Positions 17,900 to 27,600 of a DNA stretch of 64,000 bases are shown here, piece by piece. The position numbers were made by a program, and so were the translations under genes. The number at the start of each line of letters is the position of its first letter. Within the stretch, counting starts at the first letter, position 1. The notes under the pieces were generated by a model. It was given only the letters and a program-made list of their open reading frames with translations. It had not been told where the DNA came from and did not search any database. Source of the DNA: Streptomyces spinosus (lineage in GTDB: Bacteria; Actinomycetota; Actinomycetes; Streptomycetales; Streptomycetaceae); NCBI RefSeq assembly GCF_020400655.1, contig NZ_JAINRC010000011.1, positions 186,001 through 250,000 of the forward strand. Direction: 5' to 3'.

Positions 17900-18183
17900 G
17901 TGCCGCACCTCCGTGGGCCTGCCCGGGACGGACGTTCCGGCGTCGGCCGCTCGGCCCTCAGGACCACCCTGCCCCCCGTCGACGGCGGCCACCATCCGGG
18001 AGCCGCCGGCCGGCGGCTCCCCCGGTTCTGGCGGCCATCGGCCGATTCGGCAAGGGGCCAGCATAAGACCCCGCGAACATGGCTACAGATGACGGCAAGT
18101 GCACGTCAGCCATGCCCGCCGACCCCGGGTCGGCCTGGGGAGACGCCGGTTCGAAGGCGAGCCGGCGAAGTGAGGAGCGAGCC

Positions 18184-18906
18184 GTGTTCTACTACCTGCT
18201 CAAGTACGTGGTCCTCGGCCCGCTGCTCAGAGTGGTCTTCCGGCCCCGGATCGAAGGTCTTGAGCACGTGCCCGCGTCGGGGCCGGCGATCATCGCCGGG
18301 AACCACCTGTCCTTCTCCGACCACTTCCTGATGCCGGCGATACTCAAACGCCGCATCACCTTCCTCGCCAAGGCGGAGTACTTCACCGGTCCCGGCGTGA
18401 AGGGCCGGCTCACCGCGTTCTTCTTCCGCAGCGCCGGGCAGATCCCGGTGGACCGCTCCGGCAAGGAGGCGGGACAGGCCGCGATCCGTGAGGGGCTCGG
18501 CGTGCTGCGCAGGGGGGAGCTGCTCGGCATCTACCCGGAGGGCACCCGGTCGCACGACGGCAGGCTCTACAAGGGCAAGGTCGGGGTCGCCGTGATGGCG
18601 CTCACGGCAGGCGTCCCGGTGGTGCCGTGCGCGATGATCGGCACGTTCGAGGCACAGCCGCCCGGGAAGGTCGTCCCCAGGATCCACCCGGTGACCATCC
18701 GCTTCGGCGAGCCCCTGGACTTCTCGCGCCATGCCGGCATGGAGCACCAGAAGGCCGTGCTGCGGGCCGTCACCGACGAGATCGTCCACGCCATCCTGGA
18801 GCTGTCGGGGCAGGAGTACGTCGACGAGTACGCGGCCGTCGTCAAGGAGCGGCACGCGGCGGAGCAGAGCGCGAGGCGCAGGTTCCCGCGGGCGCCGCTC
18901 AGTTGA
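18184..18906 (+). CDS. 1-acyl-sn-glycerol-3-phosphate acyltransferase family protein (PlsC-like)
   Basis: 240 residues, GTG start after GAGGAG. The acyltransferase motifs are NHLSFSD (HX4D), PVDRSG and YPEGTRS. An N-terminal hydrophobic segment would hold it at the membrane. The family acylates lysophosphatidic acid in phospholipid synthesis; the exact acceptor cannot be told. The start at 18184 is chosen over an upstream ATG at 18079 because of the ribosome site and because homology begins here. Confidence 0.9.
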   Translation: MFYYLLKYVVLGPLLRVVFRPRIEGLEHVPASGPAIIAGNHLSFSDHFLMPAILKRRITFLAKAEYFTGPGVKGRLTAFFFRSAGQIPVDRSGKEAGQAAIREGLGVLRRGELLGIYPEGTRSHDGRLYKGKVGVAVMALTAGVPVVPCAMIGTFEAQPPGKVVPRIHPVTIRFGEPLDFSRHAGMEHQKAVLRAVTDEIVHAILELSGQEYVDEYAAVVKERHAAEQSARRRFPRAPLS

Positions 18907-18952
18907 CCTCTGCCGTCGGCAGAAGGACGGCTGCGGGCCGGGGACGGATGCC

Positions 18953-18958
18953 TAGGCT
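18953..18958 (+). promoter_or_regulatory. -10 box (TAGGCT) for leaderless epimerase-like gene
   Basis: TAGGCT ends 6 nt before the ATG at 18965, with no ribosome site between them. Confidence 0.45.
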
Positions 18959-18964
18959 CGGCGT

Positions 18965-19987
18965 ATGAAGACAGCTGTGGTGATCGGGGCGAGCGGGCAG
19001 ATCGGGCGTCCGGTGGTTCAGGCGCTGGCGCGGGACGGCTGGGCGGTGACGGCCGCCTCGCGCGGCGGCGGCCGGGACGCGGCGTGGGACGAGGGGGTGC
19101 GGACGGTACGGCTGGACCGCGCCGACGGCGCGGCCCTTGCCGCGGTGGTGGGCGACGGCTGCGACCTGCTGGTCGACGTGGTCGCCTACGACGCGGGGCA
19201 CGCACGGCAGGTGACGGGGCTCGCGGGCCGGATCGGCTCGGCGGTGGTGATCTCCAGCGTGTCCGTGTACGAGGACGGCGCGGGACGGGGCTTCGACACG
19301 ATGGGCGAGCCGGACGGCTTCCCCGGCTACCCGGTGCCGGTTCCCGAGACCCAGCCGACGGTCGCTCCGGGTGAGGCCACCTACAGCACCCGCAAGGCCG
19401 CGCTGGAGCGCGAACTCCTCGCTCCCGGCGCCGGGCTGCCGGTCACCGTGCTGCGGGCGGGCGCGGTGCACGGGCCGTACAGCCCGCTCCCGCGCGAGTT
19501 GTACTTCGTGCGGCGCAACCTGGACGGGCGGCGCGACCGGGTACTGGCGTACCGGGGCGAGAGCCGGTTCCATCCGGCGAGTGTCCGGAACATCGCCGAA
19601 CTGGTGCGGCTGGCGGCGGCCCGGCCGGGCTCCCGGGTGCTCAACGCCTGTGACGGCCAGGCTCCCACGGTCGCCGGGATCGGTGCCGCGATCGACGCGG
19701 TGATGGGGGTGGAGACCCGGACCGCGTACCTCGACGGGCCGCCGGCGGGCTCGGTGGGCCGGACCCCGTGGTCGGTGCCGGGGCCGGTGGTGTGCGACAT
19801 GTCCGCAGCCGAGCGGGAGCTGGGCTACCGGCCGGTGGTGTCGTACGCGGAGAGCCTGCCGGAGACGGTGGAGTGGCTGACCGGGGCGCTGCGCGGCCGG
19901 GACTGGCGGGAGGCCTTCCCGGTGCTCGCCCAGGCCTACCCGGACCTGTTCGACTACGCGGCGGAGGACGCCTGGCGCGCGGCCTAG
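18965..19987 (+). CDS. NAD-dependent epimerase/dehydratase family protein
   Basis: 340 residues. The N-terminal Rossmann loop is GASGQIG (residues 8-14). YSTRKAALE near 139 gives the Tyr-x3-Lys pair of extended SDR enzymes. The rest resembles sugar-nucleotide epimerases and reductases. No sugar pathway genes are adjacent, so the substrate is unknown. A convergent terminator follows. Confidence 0.85.
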   Translation: MKTAVVIGASGQIGRPVVQALARDGWAVTAASRGGGRDAAWDEGVRTVRLDRADGAALAAVVGDGCDLLVDVVAYDAGHARQVTGLAGRIGSAVVISSVSVYEDGAGRGFDTMGEPDGFPGYPVPVPETQPTVAPGEATYSTRKAALERELLAPGAGLPVTVLRAGAVHGPYSPLPRELYFVRRNLDGRRDRVLAYRGESRFHPASVRNIAELVRLAAARPGSRVLNACDGQAPTVAGIGAAIDAVMGVETRTAYLDGPPAGSVGRTPWSVPGPVVCDMSAAERELGYRPVVSYAESLPETVEWLTGALRGRDWREAFPVLAQAYPDLFDYAAEDAWRAA

Positions 19988-19996
19988 CCACCGTAC

Positions 19997-20040
19997 GGGC
20001 GGGAGGGCGGCCGGGCGGGAGGGCGGCCGGGCGGGAGGGC
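19997..20040. repeat. 16-bp tandem repeat, about 2.75 copies
   Basis: The unit GGGCGGGAGGGCGGCC is repeated at 19997 and 20013, with a partial third copy from 20029. It lies between the epimerase stop and the convergent terminator. Confidence 0.7.
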
Positions 20041-20046
20041 CGCATG

Positions 20047-20083
20047 GACGAGGGGCGGCCGGAAGGTCCGGCCGCCCCTCGTC
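20047..20083. terminator. bidirectional terminator between epimerase and tap
   Basis: A perfect 17-bp stem (20047-20063 with 20067-20083) and a 3-nt loop. It sits between two convergent genes, 60 nt after one stop and 16 nt after the other, so it can serve both strands. Confidence 0.8.
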
Positions 20084-20098
20084 ACCGTGCCGGTGCGG

Positions 20099-21694
20099 TC
20101 ACGGCTTGGGCGTGGCGTGCGGCGCGCAGGTCACGTCCTTGCCGTCCAGCGTGCCGTCGAGCAGGTAGGCGTCGACGCGCTGGTTGATGCACGGGTTGAC
20201 CAGGCTGGTCACGCCGTGGGAGCCCGCGTTCCGCTCGGTGATCAGACGGGAGCCCTTGAACCGCTTGTGCAGTTCGACGGCGCCCGCGTACGGGGTGGCG
20301 GCGTCCCGCGTGGACTGCACGATCAGGACCTTCGGCAGTCCGTGGTGCGTCCTGACCTCGACCGGGGTGTGCTGCTTGGCCGGCCATGTGGCGCAGGGCA
20401 GGTTCATCCAGGCGTTGGCCCAGGTCAGGAACGGGTAGTCCTTGTTGAGCCGGGTGTTGTCCCGGTTCCACTTCTGCCAGCTGGTGGGCCACTTGGCGTC
20501 GGCGCACTCGACGGCGGTGTAGACGGCGTTGCCGTTCTCCGCGCTGATGTTGCCGGCCGTGTCCGACAGGTCGGGGGCGGCGGCGTCGACCAGCGCCTGG
20601 GTGTCACCGGCGAAGTACTTGCTGAACACGGTGGCGACCGGCACCCAGGAGGAGTCGTAGTACGGCGCGCCCTGGAAGAAGGAGATCAGCTCGGCCGGGC
20701 CGACGACCCCGCCGATCGGGCTCTTCTTGGCGGTGGCGCGCAGCTGGAGCCACTTGTCCTGGACGGCGGCGCGGGTGGTGCCGAGGTGGAAGGCGGCGTC
20801 GTTGGCGGCGACCCAGTCCTGCCAGTCCTTCCAGCGGCCCTCGAAGGCGACGTCCTGGTCGAGGTTGGCCTCGTACCAGATCTTCTCGCGGGAGGGGTTG
20901 ACCACGCTGTCCACGATCATGCGGCGGACGTGGCCCGGGAAGAGCGTGCCGTAGACGGCGCCGAGGTAGGTGCCGTAGGAGACGCCGAGGTAGTTGAGCT
21001 TCCTCTCGCCCAGCGCGGCCCGGATGACGTCGAGGTCGCGGGCGGTGTTCGGCGTGGTCATGTGCGGCAGCATCGCGCCGCTGTGTTCGGCGCAGCCCTC
21101 CGCGTACTCGCGGGCCAGCTTGCGCTGCGCGGTCTTGTCGGCCTCGCTGTCGGGCACCGGGTCCATCTTGGGTGCCTTGACGAACTCCTGCGGGTCGACG
21201 CAGGAGATGGGCGCGGAGTGGCCGACGCCGCGCGGGTCGAACCCGACGAAGTCGTAGGCCTTGGCCACGTTCGCCCACACCGGGGCCTTGGTCGTGACCC
21301 GGCGCGGGAAGCGCAGGCCGGAGCCGCCGGGGCCGCCCGGGTTGTAGACCAGCGCGCCCTGGCGCTCCTTCTTGGTGCCGGTGTTGCCGATGCGGTCCAC
21401 GGCGAGCTTGATCTGCTTGCCGTAGGGATGGGCGTAGTCGAGCGGCACGCTGACCCAGCCGCACCGGATGGGCTTCTCCAGCCCCCAGTCGGCCGGGCAG
21501 TCCTGCCAGTCGATGCCCGTCTTCGCGGCCCGGGCTGCGGCGATCTCGGCGCCCTTGGCCTCCCGGTCCTGCGCGGGCCGGCCGGTGGCGCCGGCCGTGG
21601 GAGCCGAGACCACGCCGGCGATCAGGGTGGCGGTGACGAGTGCTCCAGCGGAACCGAGTGCCATCAGGCGGCTCTTCGGTCTGTTCTCCCTCAA
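20099..21694 (-). CDS. tap: secreted tripeptidyl aminopeptidase, alpha/beta hydrolase
   Basis: 531 residues. An N-terminal signal peptide (SAGALVTATLIAGVVSAPTAGA) is followed by an alpha/beta hydrolase. The nucleophile Ser is in GVSYGTYLG, the oxyanion region is NPGGPGGSG, and the distal His is in NAGSHGVT near 501. This matches the Streptomyces Tap family, which releases tripeptides from protein N-termini outside the cell. The start is a TTG at 21694 with GGGGAGGGG upstream. An internal ATG at 21664 would cut the basic part of the signal. Confidence 0.9.
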   Translation of the reverse strand: MRENRPKSRLMALGSAGALVTATLIAGVVSAPTAGATGRPAQDREAKGAEIAAARAAKTGIDWQDCPADWGLEKPIRCGWVSVPLDYAHPYGKQIKLAVDRIGNTGTKKERQGALVYNPGGPGGSGLRFPRRVTTKAPVWANVAKAYDFVGFDPRGVGHSAPISCVDPQEFVKAPKMDPVPDSEADKTAQRKLAREYAEGCAEHSGAMLPHMTTPNTARDLDVIRAALGERKLNYLGVSYGTYLGAVYGTLFPGHVRRMIVDSVVNPSREKIWYEANLDQDVAFEGRWKDWQDWVAANDAAFHLGTTRAAVQDKWLQLRATAKKSPIGGVVGPAELISFFQGAPYYDSSWVPVATVFSKYFAGDTQALVDAAAPDLSDTAGNISAENGNAVYTAVECADAKWPTSWQKWNRDNTRLNKDYPFLTWANAWMNLPCATWPAKQHTPVEVRTHHGLPKVLIVQSTRDAATPYAGAVELHKRFKGSRLITERNAGSHGVTSLVNPCINQRVDAYLLDGTLDGKDVTCAPHATPKP

Positions 21695-21860
21695 GTGGGG
21701 CCCCTCCCCGTACCTCGCTGCGAGTTGTCAGGCGGGGATCCTCTCGGCTGTGAGTCGGCTGAGAACAGGGGTCGTCACCTATCTTTACCAATCCGATAAC
21801 CGGACGATCATGTTCGGTTCTTCGGGCGGCCCGGATGTCTCACCGGACGGCCCGGATCTC

Positions 21861-22615
21861 TCAGCCGAGCCCGGCCAGTGCCTCGTCCAGGAGCCCGCGC
21901 AGTCGCAGCGCGTCCGGCGCGACGGCGGTGACGAGGACGGCGGGCCCGGCCAGGGGTACCAGCGAAGCACACTCCCCCAGCATCCGCGCGGCCACCGGGC
22001 CATCGGCGAACTCAGGCCGTACGACGACGAGTTGTCCCACCGCACGGCGACCCGACAGCACGGCGGGCCCGTCCCAGCCGCCCGGCGCGCCGGGTCCGCA
22101 GGCCAGTTCCTGGTCCAGGACGGTCCGGCCCGCGACCCGCACGGTGAGCCGGCTGGTGAGGCGACCGGGGGTCTCTCCGGCCCGCCCCAGCACCTGCTCC
22201 TCACGCAGCACGCACCGGGCGCCGGCGGCGAGGTCGGCCCGGGTGGTGACGCGCAGGTCGCTGCCGCCCGCGGAGATCAACTGCTCCGGCAGCCAGTGCA
22301 GTTCGGCACCGTCGGCCACCTCGAGCCGGACGTCGTAACGGGCCTCGCCCTTGGCCTGGCCCGGCAGGGCGAGGGTGGCGGCGGCCGACCCGACGTGCAG
22401 CCTGGCGCCCTCCTCCACCCGTGCGTCGAGCGTGAAGCGGTCACCGCCGAGCGGCCCGCTCATGGCGCCGACGACCATGACCCTCGCCTCGGCTCCGGCC
22501 GACCGGGTGCGGCGCGGTGCCAGGGGGCCCTCGCCGTCCAGGACGGGCAGGGCCGTCCCGCCGCGGCCGTCGGCACGGGCGACGATACGGGCGCGTCCCC
22601 GGACCCCGGTGACGG

Positions 22616-22628
<13 letters not shown>
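21861..22628 (-). CDS. ureD: urease accessory protein UreD
   Basis: 255 residues, last gene of the urease operon. RARADGRGG-type N-terminus and the QLISAGGSDLRV and GELVVVRPEF-like segments fit UreD/UreH, the scaffold that binds apo-urease with UreF and UreG for nickel insertion. Two GTG starts are possible, at 22628 (overlapping ureG by 13 nt) and 22619 (a GTGA overlap). Confidence 0.9.
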
Positions 22629-23293
<665 letters not shown>

Positions 23294-23354
23294 GTACGGC
23301 TCCTGTGATCGGTGGGTGCTCAGCCGAGCGCGTGGCGCGTGCGGGTGGGCGGAC

Positions 23355-24029
23355 TCATGACGCGAACAGCCGCACGGGCCAGCCCGCGTGCCACTCCGCG
23401 CCCACCTCCAGCAGGGGTGCGGACGCCGCGGGCAGCGCGTCGGCCCCCTCGTCGGCCGCCCTGCGCGCCGCCTCCACGGCGCAGTCCGCCACGCGGTCCA
23501 GTTCGGGGGCCAGCCGGGCGAGAACGCCGGCCGCGTCGAACGGGTCGAGGCTGAGCAGCCGCACCGTGGCCGTCGCCGGCCCGCTCACGCTCTCGTACAC
23601 CGCGCAGTGGGCCGCGTCCTCGGGAGCGAGACCGGCCGCCCGGGCGGCGAGACCGAGCACGACGGGCTGGTGGGTGCCCTTGGGGAACCGGCGGGCCACG
23701 GCGTCCAGTTCGGCGGACGGCCAGGTCGCCCTGGCGGCCCGCAGCAGCTGCCGGCCGAGGCGTCGCCCGGCGGCGCGCAGGGCCGGGGACGGCGTACGCG
23801 CGTCGGCCGCCGCGTCCAGCTCGCCCGGGTCGGCGCCGAGGACGGCCGCCGCCGCCAGTGCCGCCGCGACCAGCCCGGCGGTGTGCAGCCGGCCCCGGCA
23901 GAACTCCTCCAGGCTCGGCGCGTCGGTGACGCGGCCCGCCCTGACGGCGGCCTCCGCCCCGCCGGAGTGCGCGTGCCCCCCGGCGGGGAAGCGGCCGTCG
24001 GCCAGGACGAGCAGTGCTGCCCTGGACAT
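23355..24029 (-). CDS. ureF: urease accessory protein UreF
   Basis: 224 residues, all-helical. LLVLADGRFPAGGHAHSGG at 6-24 is the typical UreF start (SxFPxGGYxHS), and the C-terminal helices follow. It bridges UreD and UreG in the maturation complex. The ATG overlaps the ureC stop (TGATG). The open frame upstream lies within ureC and is not part of the gene. Confidence 0.92.
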   Translation of the reverse strand: MSRAALLVLADGRFPAGGHAHSGGAEAAVRAGRVTDAPSLEEFCRGRLHTAGLVAAALAAAAVLGADPGELDAAADARTPSPALRAAGRRLGRQLLRAARATWPSAELDAVARRFPKGTHQPVVLGLAARAAGLAPEDAAHCAVYESVSGPATATVRLLSLDPFDAAGVLARLAPELDRVADCAVEAARRAADEGADALPAASAPLLEVGAEWHAGWPVRLFAS

Positions 24030-25750
24030 CAGAAGAGGAAGTAGCGCTGGGCCATGGGCAGTTCGGCGGCCGGGGCGGCCTCGACGAGTTCGCCGTCGAT
24101 GTGCACGGCGAAGCTGTCGGGGTCGATCCTCACGTCCGGCCGGGCGTCGTTCTCGCGCATGTCGGCCTTGGTGACCGCGCGCGTGGACTGGATCGTCGCG
24201 AACCGCTTGCCGAGTCCCAGCCGTTCCGGCAGGCCGTCCTCGATCGCGAGGTCCGCCACGAAGTTGACGGAGTTGGCGGCGGGCGCCCGGCCGATGGCGC
24301 CGTACATCGGGCGGGGCAGGATCGGCTGCGGGGTGGGGATGGAGGCGTTGGCGTCGCCCATCTGCGCGTACGCGATCTGCCCGCCCTTGATGACGAGGAG
24401 CGGCTTGACCCCGAAGAACGCGGGATCCCACAGCACCAGGTCGGCGAGTTTGCCGGTCTCGACGGAGCCGGTCTCGGCGGCGAGGCCCTGGGCGAGCGCG
24501 GGGTTGATCGTGTACTTGGCGACATAGCGCCGGACCCGGTGGTTGTCGGCGCGGCCGTCGCCCGGCAGGGCGCCGCGCCGGCGTTTCATGACGTGGGCCG
24601 TCTGCCAGGTGCGCAGGATCACCTCGCCCACCCGCCCCATCGCCTGGGAGTCGGAGGAGATGATCGAGATCGCGCCGAGGTCGTGCAGGATGTCCTCCGC
24701 GCCGATGGTGGAGGGCCGGATCCGGGACTCGGCGAACGCCAGGTCCTCGGGGACGGCCGGGTTGAGGTGGTGGCACACCATCAGCATGTCCAGGTGTTCC
24801 TCGGTCGTGTTGACGGTGAAGGGCCGGGTCGGGTTGGTGGAGCTGGGCAGGACGTTCGGCTGCGAGACGACCGTCATGATGTCCGGGGCGTGGCCGCCGC
24901 CGGCGCCCTCGGTGTGGTACGAGTGGATGCCCCGGCCCGCGATGGCCGCGAGGGTGTCGCCGACGAACCCGGCCTCGTTCAGGGTGTCGGTGTGGATGGC
25001 GACCTGGATGCCGGTGCGGTCGGCGACCGTGAGCGCCGCGTCGATGACGGCGGGCGTGGAGCCCCAGTCCTCGTGCAGCTTCAGACCGACGGCGCCGCCG
25101 CGGATCTGGGAGAGCATCGCGTCGTGGCTGACGGTGTTGCCCTTGCCGAGGAAGCCGACGTTGACGGGGTAGGCCTCCATCGCCTCCAGCATCCGGGCCA
25201 GGTGCCAGGGGCCGGGGGTGACCGTGGTGGCCTTGGAGCCCTCGGCGGGTCCGGTGCCGCCACCGACCAGGGTGGTGACACCGGAGGCCAGCGCCTCGTC
25301 GGCCACCTGGGGGCAGATGAAGTGGACGTGCGCGTCGATGGCGCCGGCGGTCAGGATGCGCCCGTTGCCGGCGATGATCTCGGTCTCGGGGCCGATGACG
25401 AGGTCCGGGTGGACGCCGTCCATGGTGTCCGGGTTGCCGGCCTTGCCGAGGGCGGTGATCCGGCCGTCGCGGATGCCGACGTCGGCCTTGACCACGCCCC
25501 AGTGGTCGACGACGACCGCGCCGGTGATCACGGTGTCGGGGGTGCCGTCGGCGCGGGTGGCGCGGGACTGGCCCATGGACTCGCGGATGACCTTGCCGCC
25601 GCCGAAGACCGCCTCGTCCCCGGAGCCTCCGGGGCCGCCGCAGCGGTCCTCCTCGATCTCGACGAGCAGGTCGGTGTCGGCGAGCCGGATGCGGTCGCCG
25701 GTGGTGGGGCCGAACAGGTCGGCGTAGGCGGCGCGGGAGATCTCAGGCAT
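24029..25750 (-). CDS. ureC: urease subunit alpha
   Basis: 573 residues, full length. Nickel ligands and active site: HVHFICPQ, the carbamylated Lys in GLKLHEDWG, HTEGAGGGHAPD and the flap MVCHHLN. It hydrolyses urea to ammonia and carbamate in the cytoplasm. It overlaps ureB by 8 nt. Confidence 0.98.
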   Translation of the reverse strand: MPEISRAAYADLFGPTTGDRIRLADTDLLVEIEEDRCGGPGGSGDEAVFGGGKVIRESMGQSRATRADGTPDTVITGAVVVDHWGVVKADVGIRDGRITALGKAGNPDTMDGVHPDLVIGPETEIIAGNGRILTAGAIDAHVHFICPQVADEALASGVTTLVGGGTGPAEGSKATTVTPGPWHLARMLEAMEAYPVNVGFLGKGNTVSHDAMLSQIRGGAVGLKLHEDWGSTPAVIDAALTVADRTGIQVAIHTDTLNEAGFVGDTLAAIAGRGIHSYHTEGAGGGHAPDIMTVVSQPNVLPSSTNPTRPFTVNTTEEHLDMLMVCHHLNPAVPEDLAFAESRIRPSTIGAEDILHDLGAISIISSDSQAMGRVGEVILRTWQTAHVMKRRRGALPGDGRADNHRVRRYVAKYTINPALAQGLAAETGSVETGKLADLVLWDPAFFGVKPLLVIKGGQIAYAQMGDANASIPTPQPILPRPMYGAIGRAPAANSVNFVADLAIEDGLPERLGLGKRFATIQSTRAVTKADMRENDARPDVRIDPDSFAVHIDGELVEAAPAAELPMAQRYFLF

Positions 25751-26054
25751 CGAGGGCGCCTCCGGTCTCCCCGCGCAGTCCCGGCACGATACGGGCGCCG
25801 GTCAGGGGGACGAGCTCGACCGCCACGGGGATGCCGGGCTCGAAGCGGACGGCGGTGCCGGCGGCGACGTTGAGCCGCTTTCCGCGGGCGGCGGCGCGGT
25901 CGAACTCCAGACCGGGGTTGGCCTCGGCGAAGTGGTAGTGGGAGCCGACCTGGACCGGCCGGTCGGCGGCGTTGAGGACGGTCAGCCGGGTGACCTCGCG
26001 GCCCGCGTTGCACACGACGGGGTCGTCAGCGAACAGGATCTCTCCGGGAATCAT
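25743..26054 (-). CDS. ureB: urease subunit beta
   Basis: 103 residues, starting MIPGEILFADDPVVCN. VGSHYHFAEANPGLEFDR is the conserved core. A structural subunit of the urease trimer. It is separate from ureA, as in most actinobacteria. Confidence 0.97.
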   Translation of the reverse strand: MIPGEILFADDPVVCNAGREVTRLTVLNAADRPVQVGSHYHFAEANPGLEFDRAAARGKRLNVAAGTAVRFEPGIPVAVELVPLTGARIVPGLRGETGGALDA

Positions 26055-26063
26055 CGCGGCCCC

Positions 26064-26366
26064 TCAGACGATCGGCTCGTGGACGGTGACGAGCTTGGTG
26101 CCGTCCGGGAAGGTGGCCTCGACCTGGACGTCATGGATCATCTCGGCGACCCCGTCCATCACGTCGTCCCTGGTCAGGATCTTGCGGCCGGAGGACATCA
26201 GCTCGGCGACGGTGCGGCCGTCCCGCGCGCCCTCCAGGATGTGCGAGGTGATGAGGGCGACCGCCTCCGGGTGGTTGAGCCTGAGCCCGCGGGCCCTGCG
26301 CTTCTCGGCCACGTCGGCCGCCACGTGGATCAGCAGCCTCTCTTGCTCATGCGGGGTCAGTTGCAC
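26064..26366 (-). CDS. ureA: urease subunit gamma
   Basis: 100 residues from a GTG preceded by GAGGTGGGAC. The sequence VQLTPHEQERLLIHVA is the canonical UreA N-terminus and VHEPI the canonical end. First gene of ureABCFGD. The longer frame upstream has no support. Confidence 0.96.
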   Translation of the reverse strand: MQLTPHEQERLLIHVAADVAEKRRARGLRLNHPEAVALITSHILEGARDGRTVAELMSSGRKILTRDDVMDGVAEMIHDVQVEATFPDGTKLVTVHEPIV

Positions 26367-26522
26367 GTCCCACCTCACAGTCCTTGCTCCGGACCGTGCG
26401 GGGTCCGGTCGCCGCGGCCACCACGACGGGGACAGATGTAACACACGGACAAATCCCCGGAGTTTCGTCAATCCGGGCAGAAAAACCCCTGGTGGCATCG
26501 ATCGGCAGGCTAGAACGCCGGA

Positions 26523-26539
26523 GTTTCAACGACGTTAAC
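26523..26539 (-). promoter_or_regulatory. candidate GlnR box upstream of ureA
   Basis: On the minus strand TTAAC-GTCGTT-GAAAC matches the GlnR half-site pair (gTnAC-N6-GaAAC) except for the weakly conserved first base. It is 157 nt before ureA. Urease is a known GlnR-controlled nitrogen function in Streptomyces; the site itself is a prediction. Confidence 0.5.
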
Positions 26540-26592
26540 CAGACCTTGGCCGGCCCATGACCGGCCGATGGACTCCCGTGGGGACGCGGGGC

Positions 26593-26871
26593 TCAGGAGG
26601 CGCCCGGCCGGCGGTGCTCCGCCGCGATCCCGAAGCGCCGCTGTTCGCGGGAGGCGGAACCGGTCTCGTGGACCCGGGAGACGGAGCTGATGACCTGCTC
26701 CTCGGCCGGCTCGTCCAGGGCGTCCAGCCGTTCCAGGTCGGCGGCCGAGACCAGCGCGACCAGCGGCTTGCCGTGCCGGGTCACGACGACGCGCTCACCG
26801 CCGTACACCACGCGGTTGATCAGGTCGGCGAGTTCAGCCCTGGCTTGCGTCACCGGAATCTCGTAGGCCAT
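26593..26871 (-). CDS. orphan Phd/YefM-family antitoxin
   Basis: 92 residues. Residues 1-45 (MAYEIPVTQARAELADLI, then VVVTRHGKPLVALVS) are a clear Phd/YefM DNA-binding domain, and a disordered charged tail follows. No toxin gene (YoeB, Doc, VapC) is found beside it: downstream is ureA and upstream a divergent ClpP-family gene. It may act only as a repressor or pair with a remote toxin. A TGTACA operator lies just upstream. Confidence 0.85.
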   Translation of the reverse strand: MAYEIPVTQARAELADLINRVVYGGERVVVTRHGKPLVALVSAADLERLDALDEPAEEQVISSVSRVHETGSASREQRRFGIAAEHRRPGAS

Positions 26872-26897
26872 ACCCCCATCATAACGTCACGTACGTC

Positions 26898-26914
26898 CTG
26901 TACATTTTTTACAG
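26898..26914. promoter_or_regulatory. YefM-type operator (TGTACA) in divergent spacer
   Basis: CTGTA-N7-TACAG, containing the hexamer TGTACA at 26899-26904, stands in an AT-rich patch. It is 28 nt before the antitoxin start and 44 nt before the ClpP-like start. TGTACA is the core bound by YefM proteins in other bacteria. Confidence 0.55.
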
Positions 26915-26957
26915 AAGCCGAGCCCATCGGGGCCTCGTCATGAGGAGGGGTACGTCC

Positions 26958-27593
26958 ATGTCCCGACCGTCCGCCCGCCATGTCCTGCCCGAGTTCACCG
27001 AACGCACCGGGAGCGCCGTGCGCACCCTCGATCCGTACGCGAAGCTCTTCGAGGACCGGATCGTCTTCCTCGGCACGCCGGTCGGCACCGCGGCGGCGAA
27101 CGACGTGACCGCGCAGCTCATGTACCTGGAGCACGCGGCGCCGGACCGGGACATCACGCTGTACGTCAACTCGCCGGGCGGCTCGTTCGACGCCATGACG
27201 GCCATCTACGACGTGATGCGGTACGTCGGCTGCGACGTGGCGACCTACTGCCTGGGCCAGGCCTCCGCCTCGGCCGCGGTGCTGCTCGCGGCCGGCACCC
27301 CGGGCAAGAGGTTCGCGCTGCCCGGCGCCCGCATGGTGCTCGAGCAGCCCGCGCTGCCCGAGCCGGTGCGCGGACAGCCCAGCGACCTGCTCATCCAGGC
27401 GGAGGAGTTGACCCGGATCCGCGCGACGCTCGTGGAGATGCTGGCGCGGCACACGGGGCGCACGGCCGGGCAGGTCCACGAGGATCTGGAGCGCGACCTG
27501 ATCCTGGACGCCGCCGGGGCGGTCGCCTACGGTCTGGTGGACGGCATCGTGCCGACCCGCCGGGGCACGCCCGGCGCACCGGACGCGAGGTGA
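26958..27593 (+). CDS. ClpP-family protein, catalytic Ser and His replaced
   Basis: 211 residues from an ATG preceded by GAGGAGGGG. The ClpP fold is plain: NSPGG loop, then CLGQASASAAVLLAAG, LPGARMVLEQP and ERDLILDAAGAVAYGLVD. Set against E. coli ClpP, the catalytic Ser position of GQAAS is Ala (GQASA, with Ser on each side), and the His of MIHQP is Glu. Only the Asp region is kept. It may be a non-catalytic subunit that joins active ClpP rings. A 101-residue ORF follows 7 nt later. Confidence 0.88.
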   Translation: MSRPSARHVLPEFTERTGSAVRTLDPYAKLFEDRIVFLGTPVGTAAANDVTAQLMYLEHAAPDRDITLYVNSPGGSFDAMTAIYDVMRYVGCDVATYCLGQASASAAVLLAAGTPGKRFALPGARMVLEQPALPEPVRGQPSDLLIQAEELTRIRATLVEMLARHTGRTAGQVHEDLERDLILDAAGAVAYGLVDGIVPTRRGTPGAPDAR

Positions 27594-27600
27594 GCCGCCC

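Noticed and set aside
21828..21861. Direct repeat GGCCCGGATNTCT with 21-bp period after ureD
   Set aside because: Only two copies, GC-rich and partly inside the ureD stop region; no clear meaning.
26593..26871. A complete toxin-antitoxin module at the YefM-like gene
   Set aside because: No toxin-sized ORF with YoeB, RelE, Doc or PIN features lies on either side; the neighbours are ureA and the ClpP-like gene.
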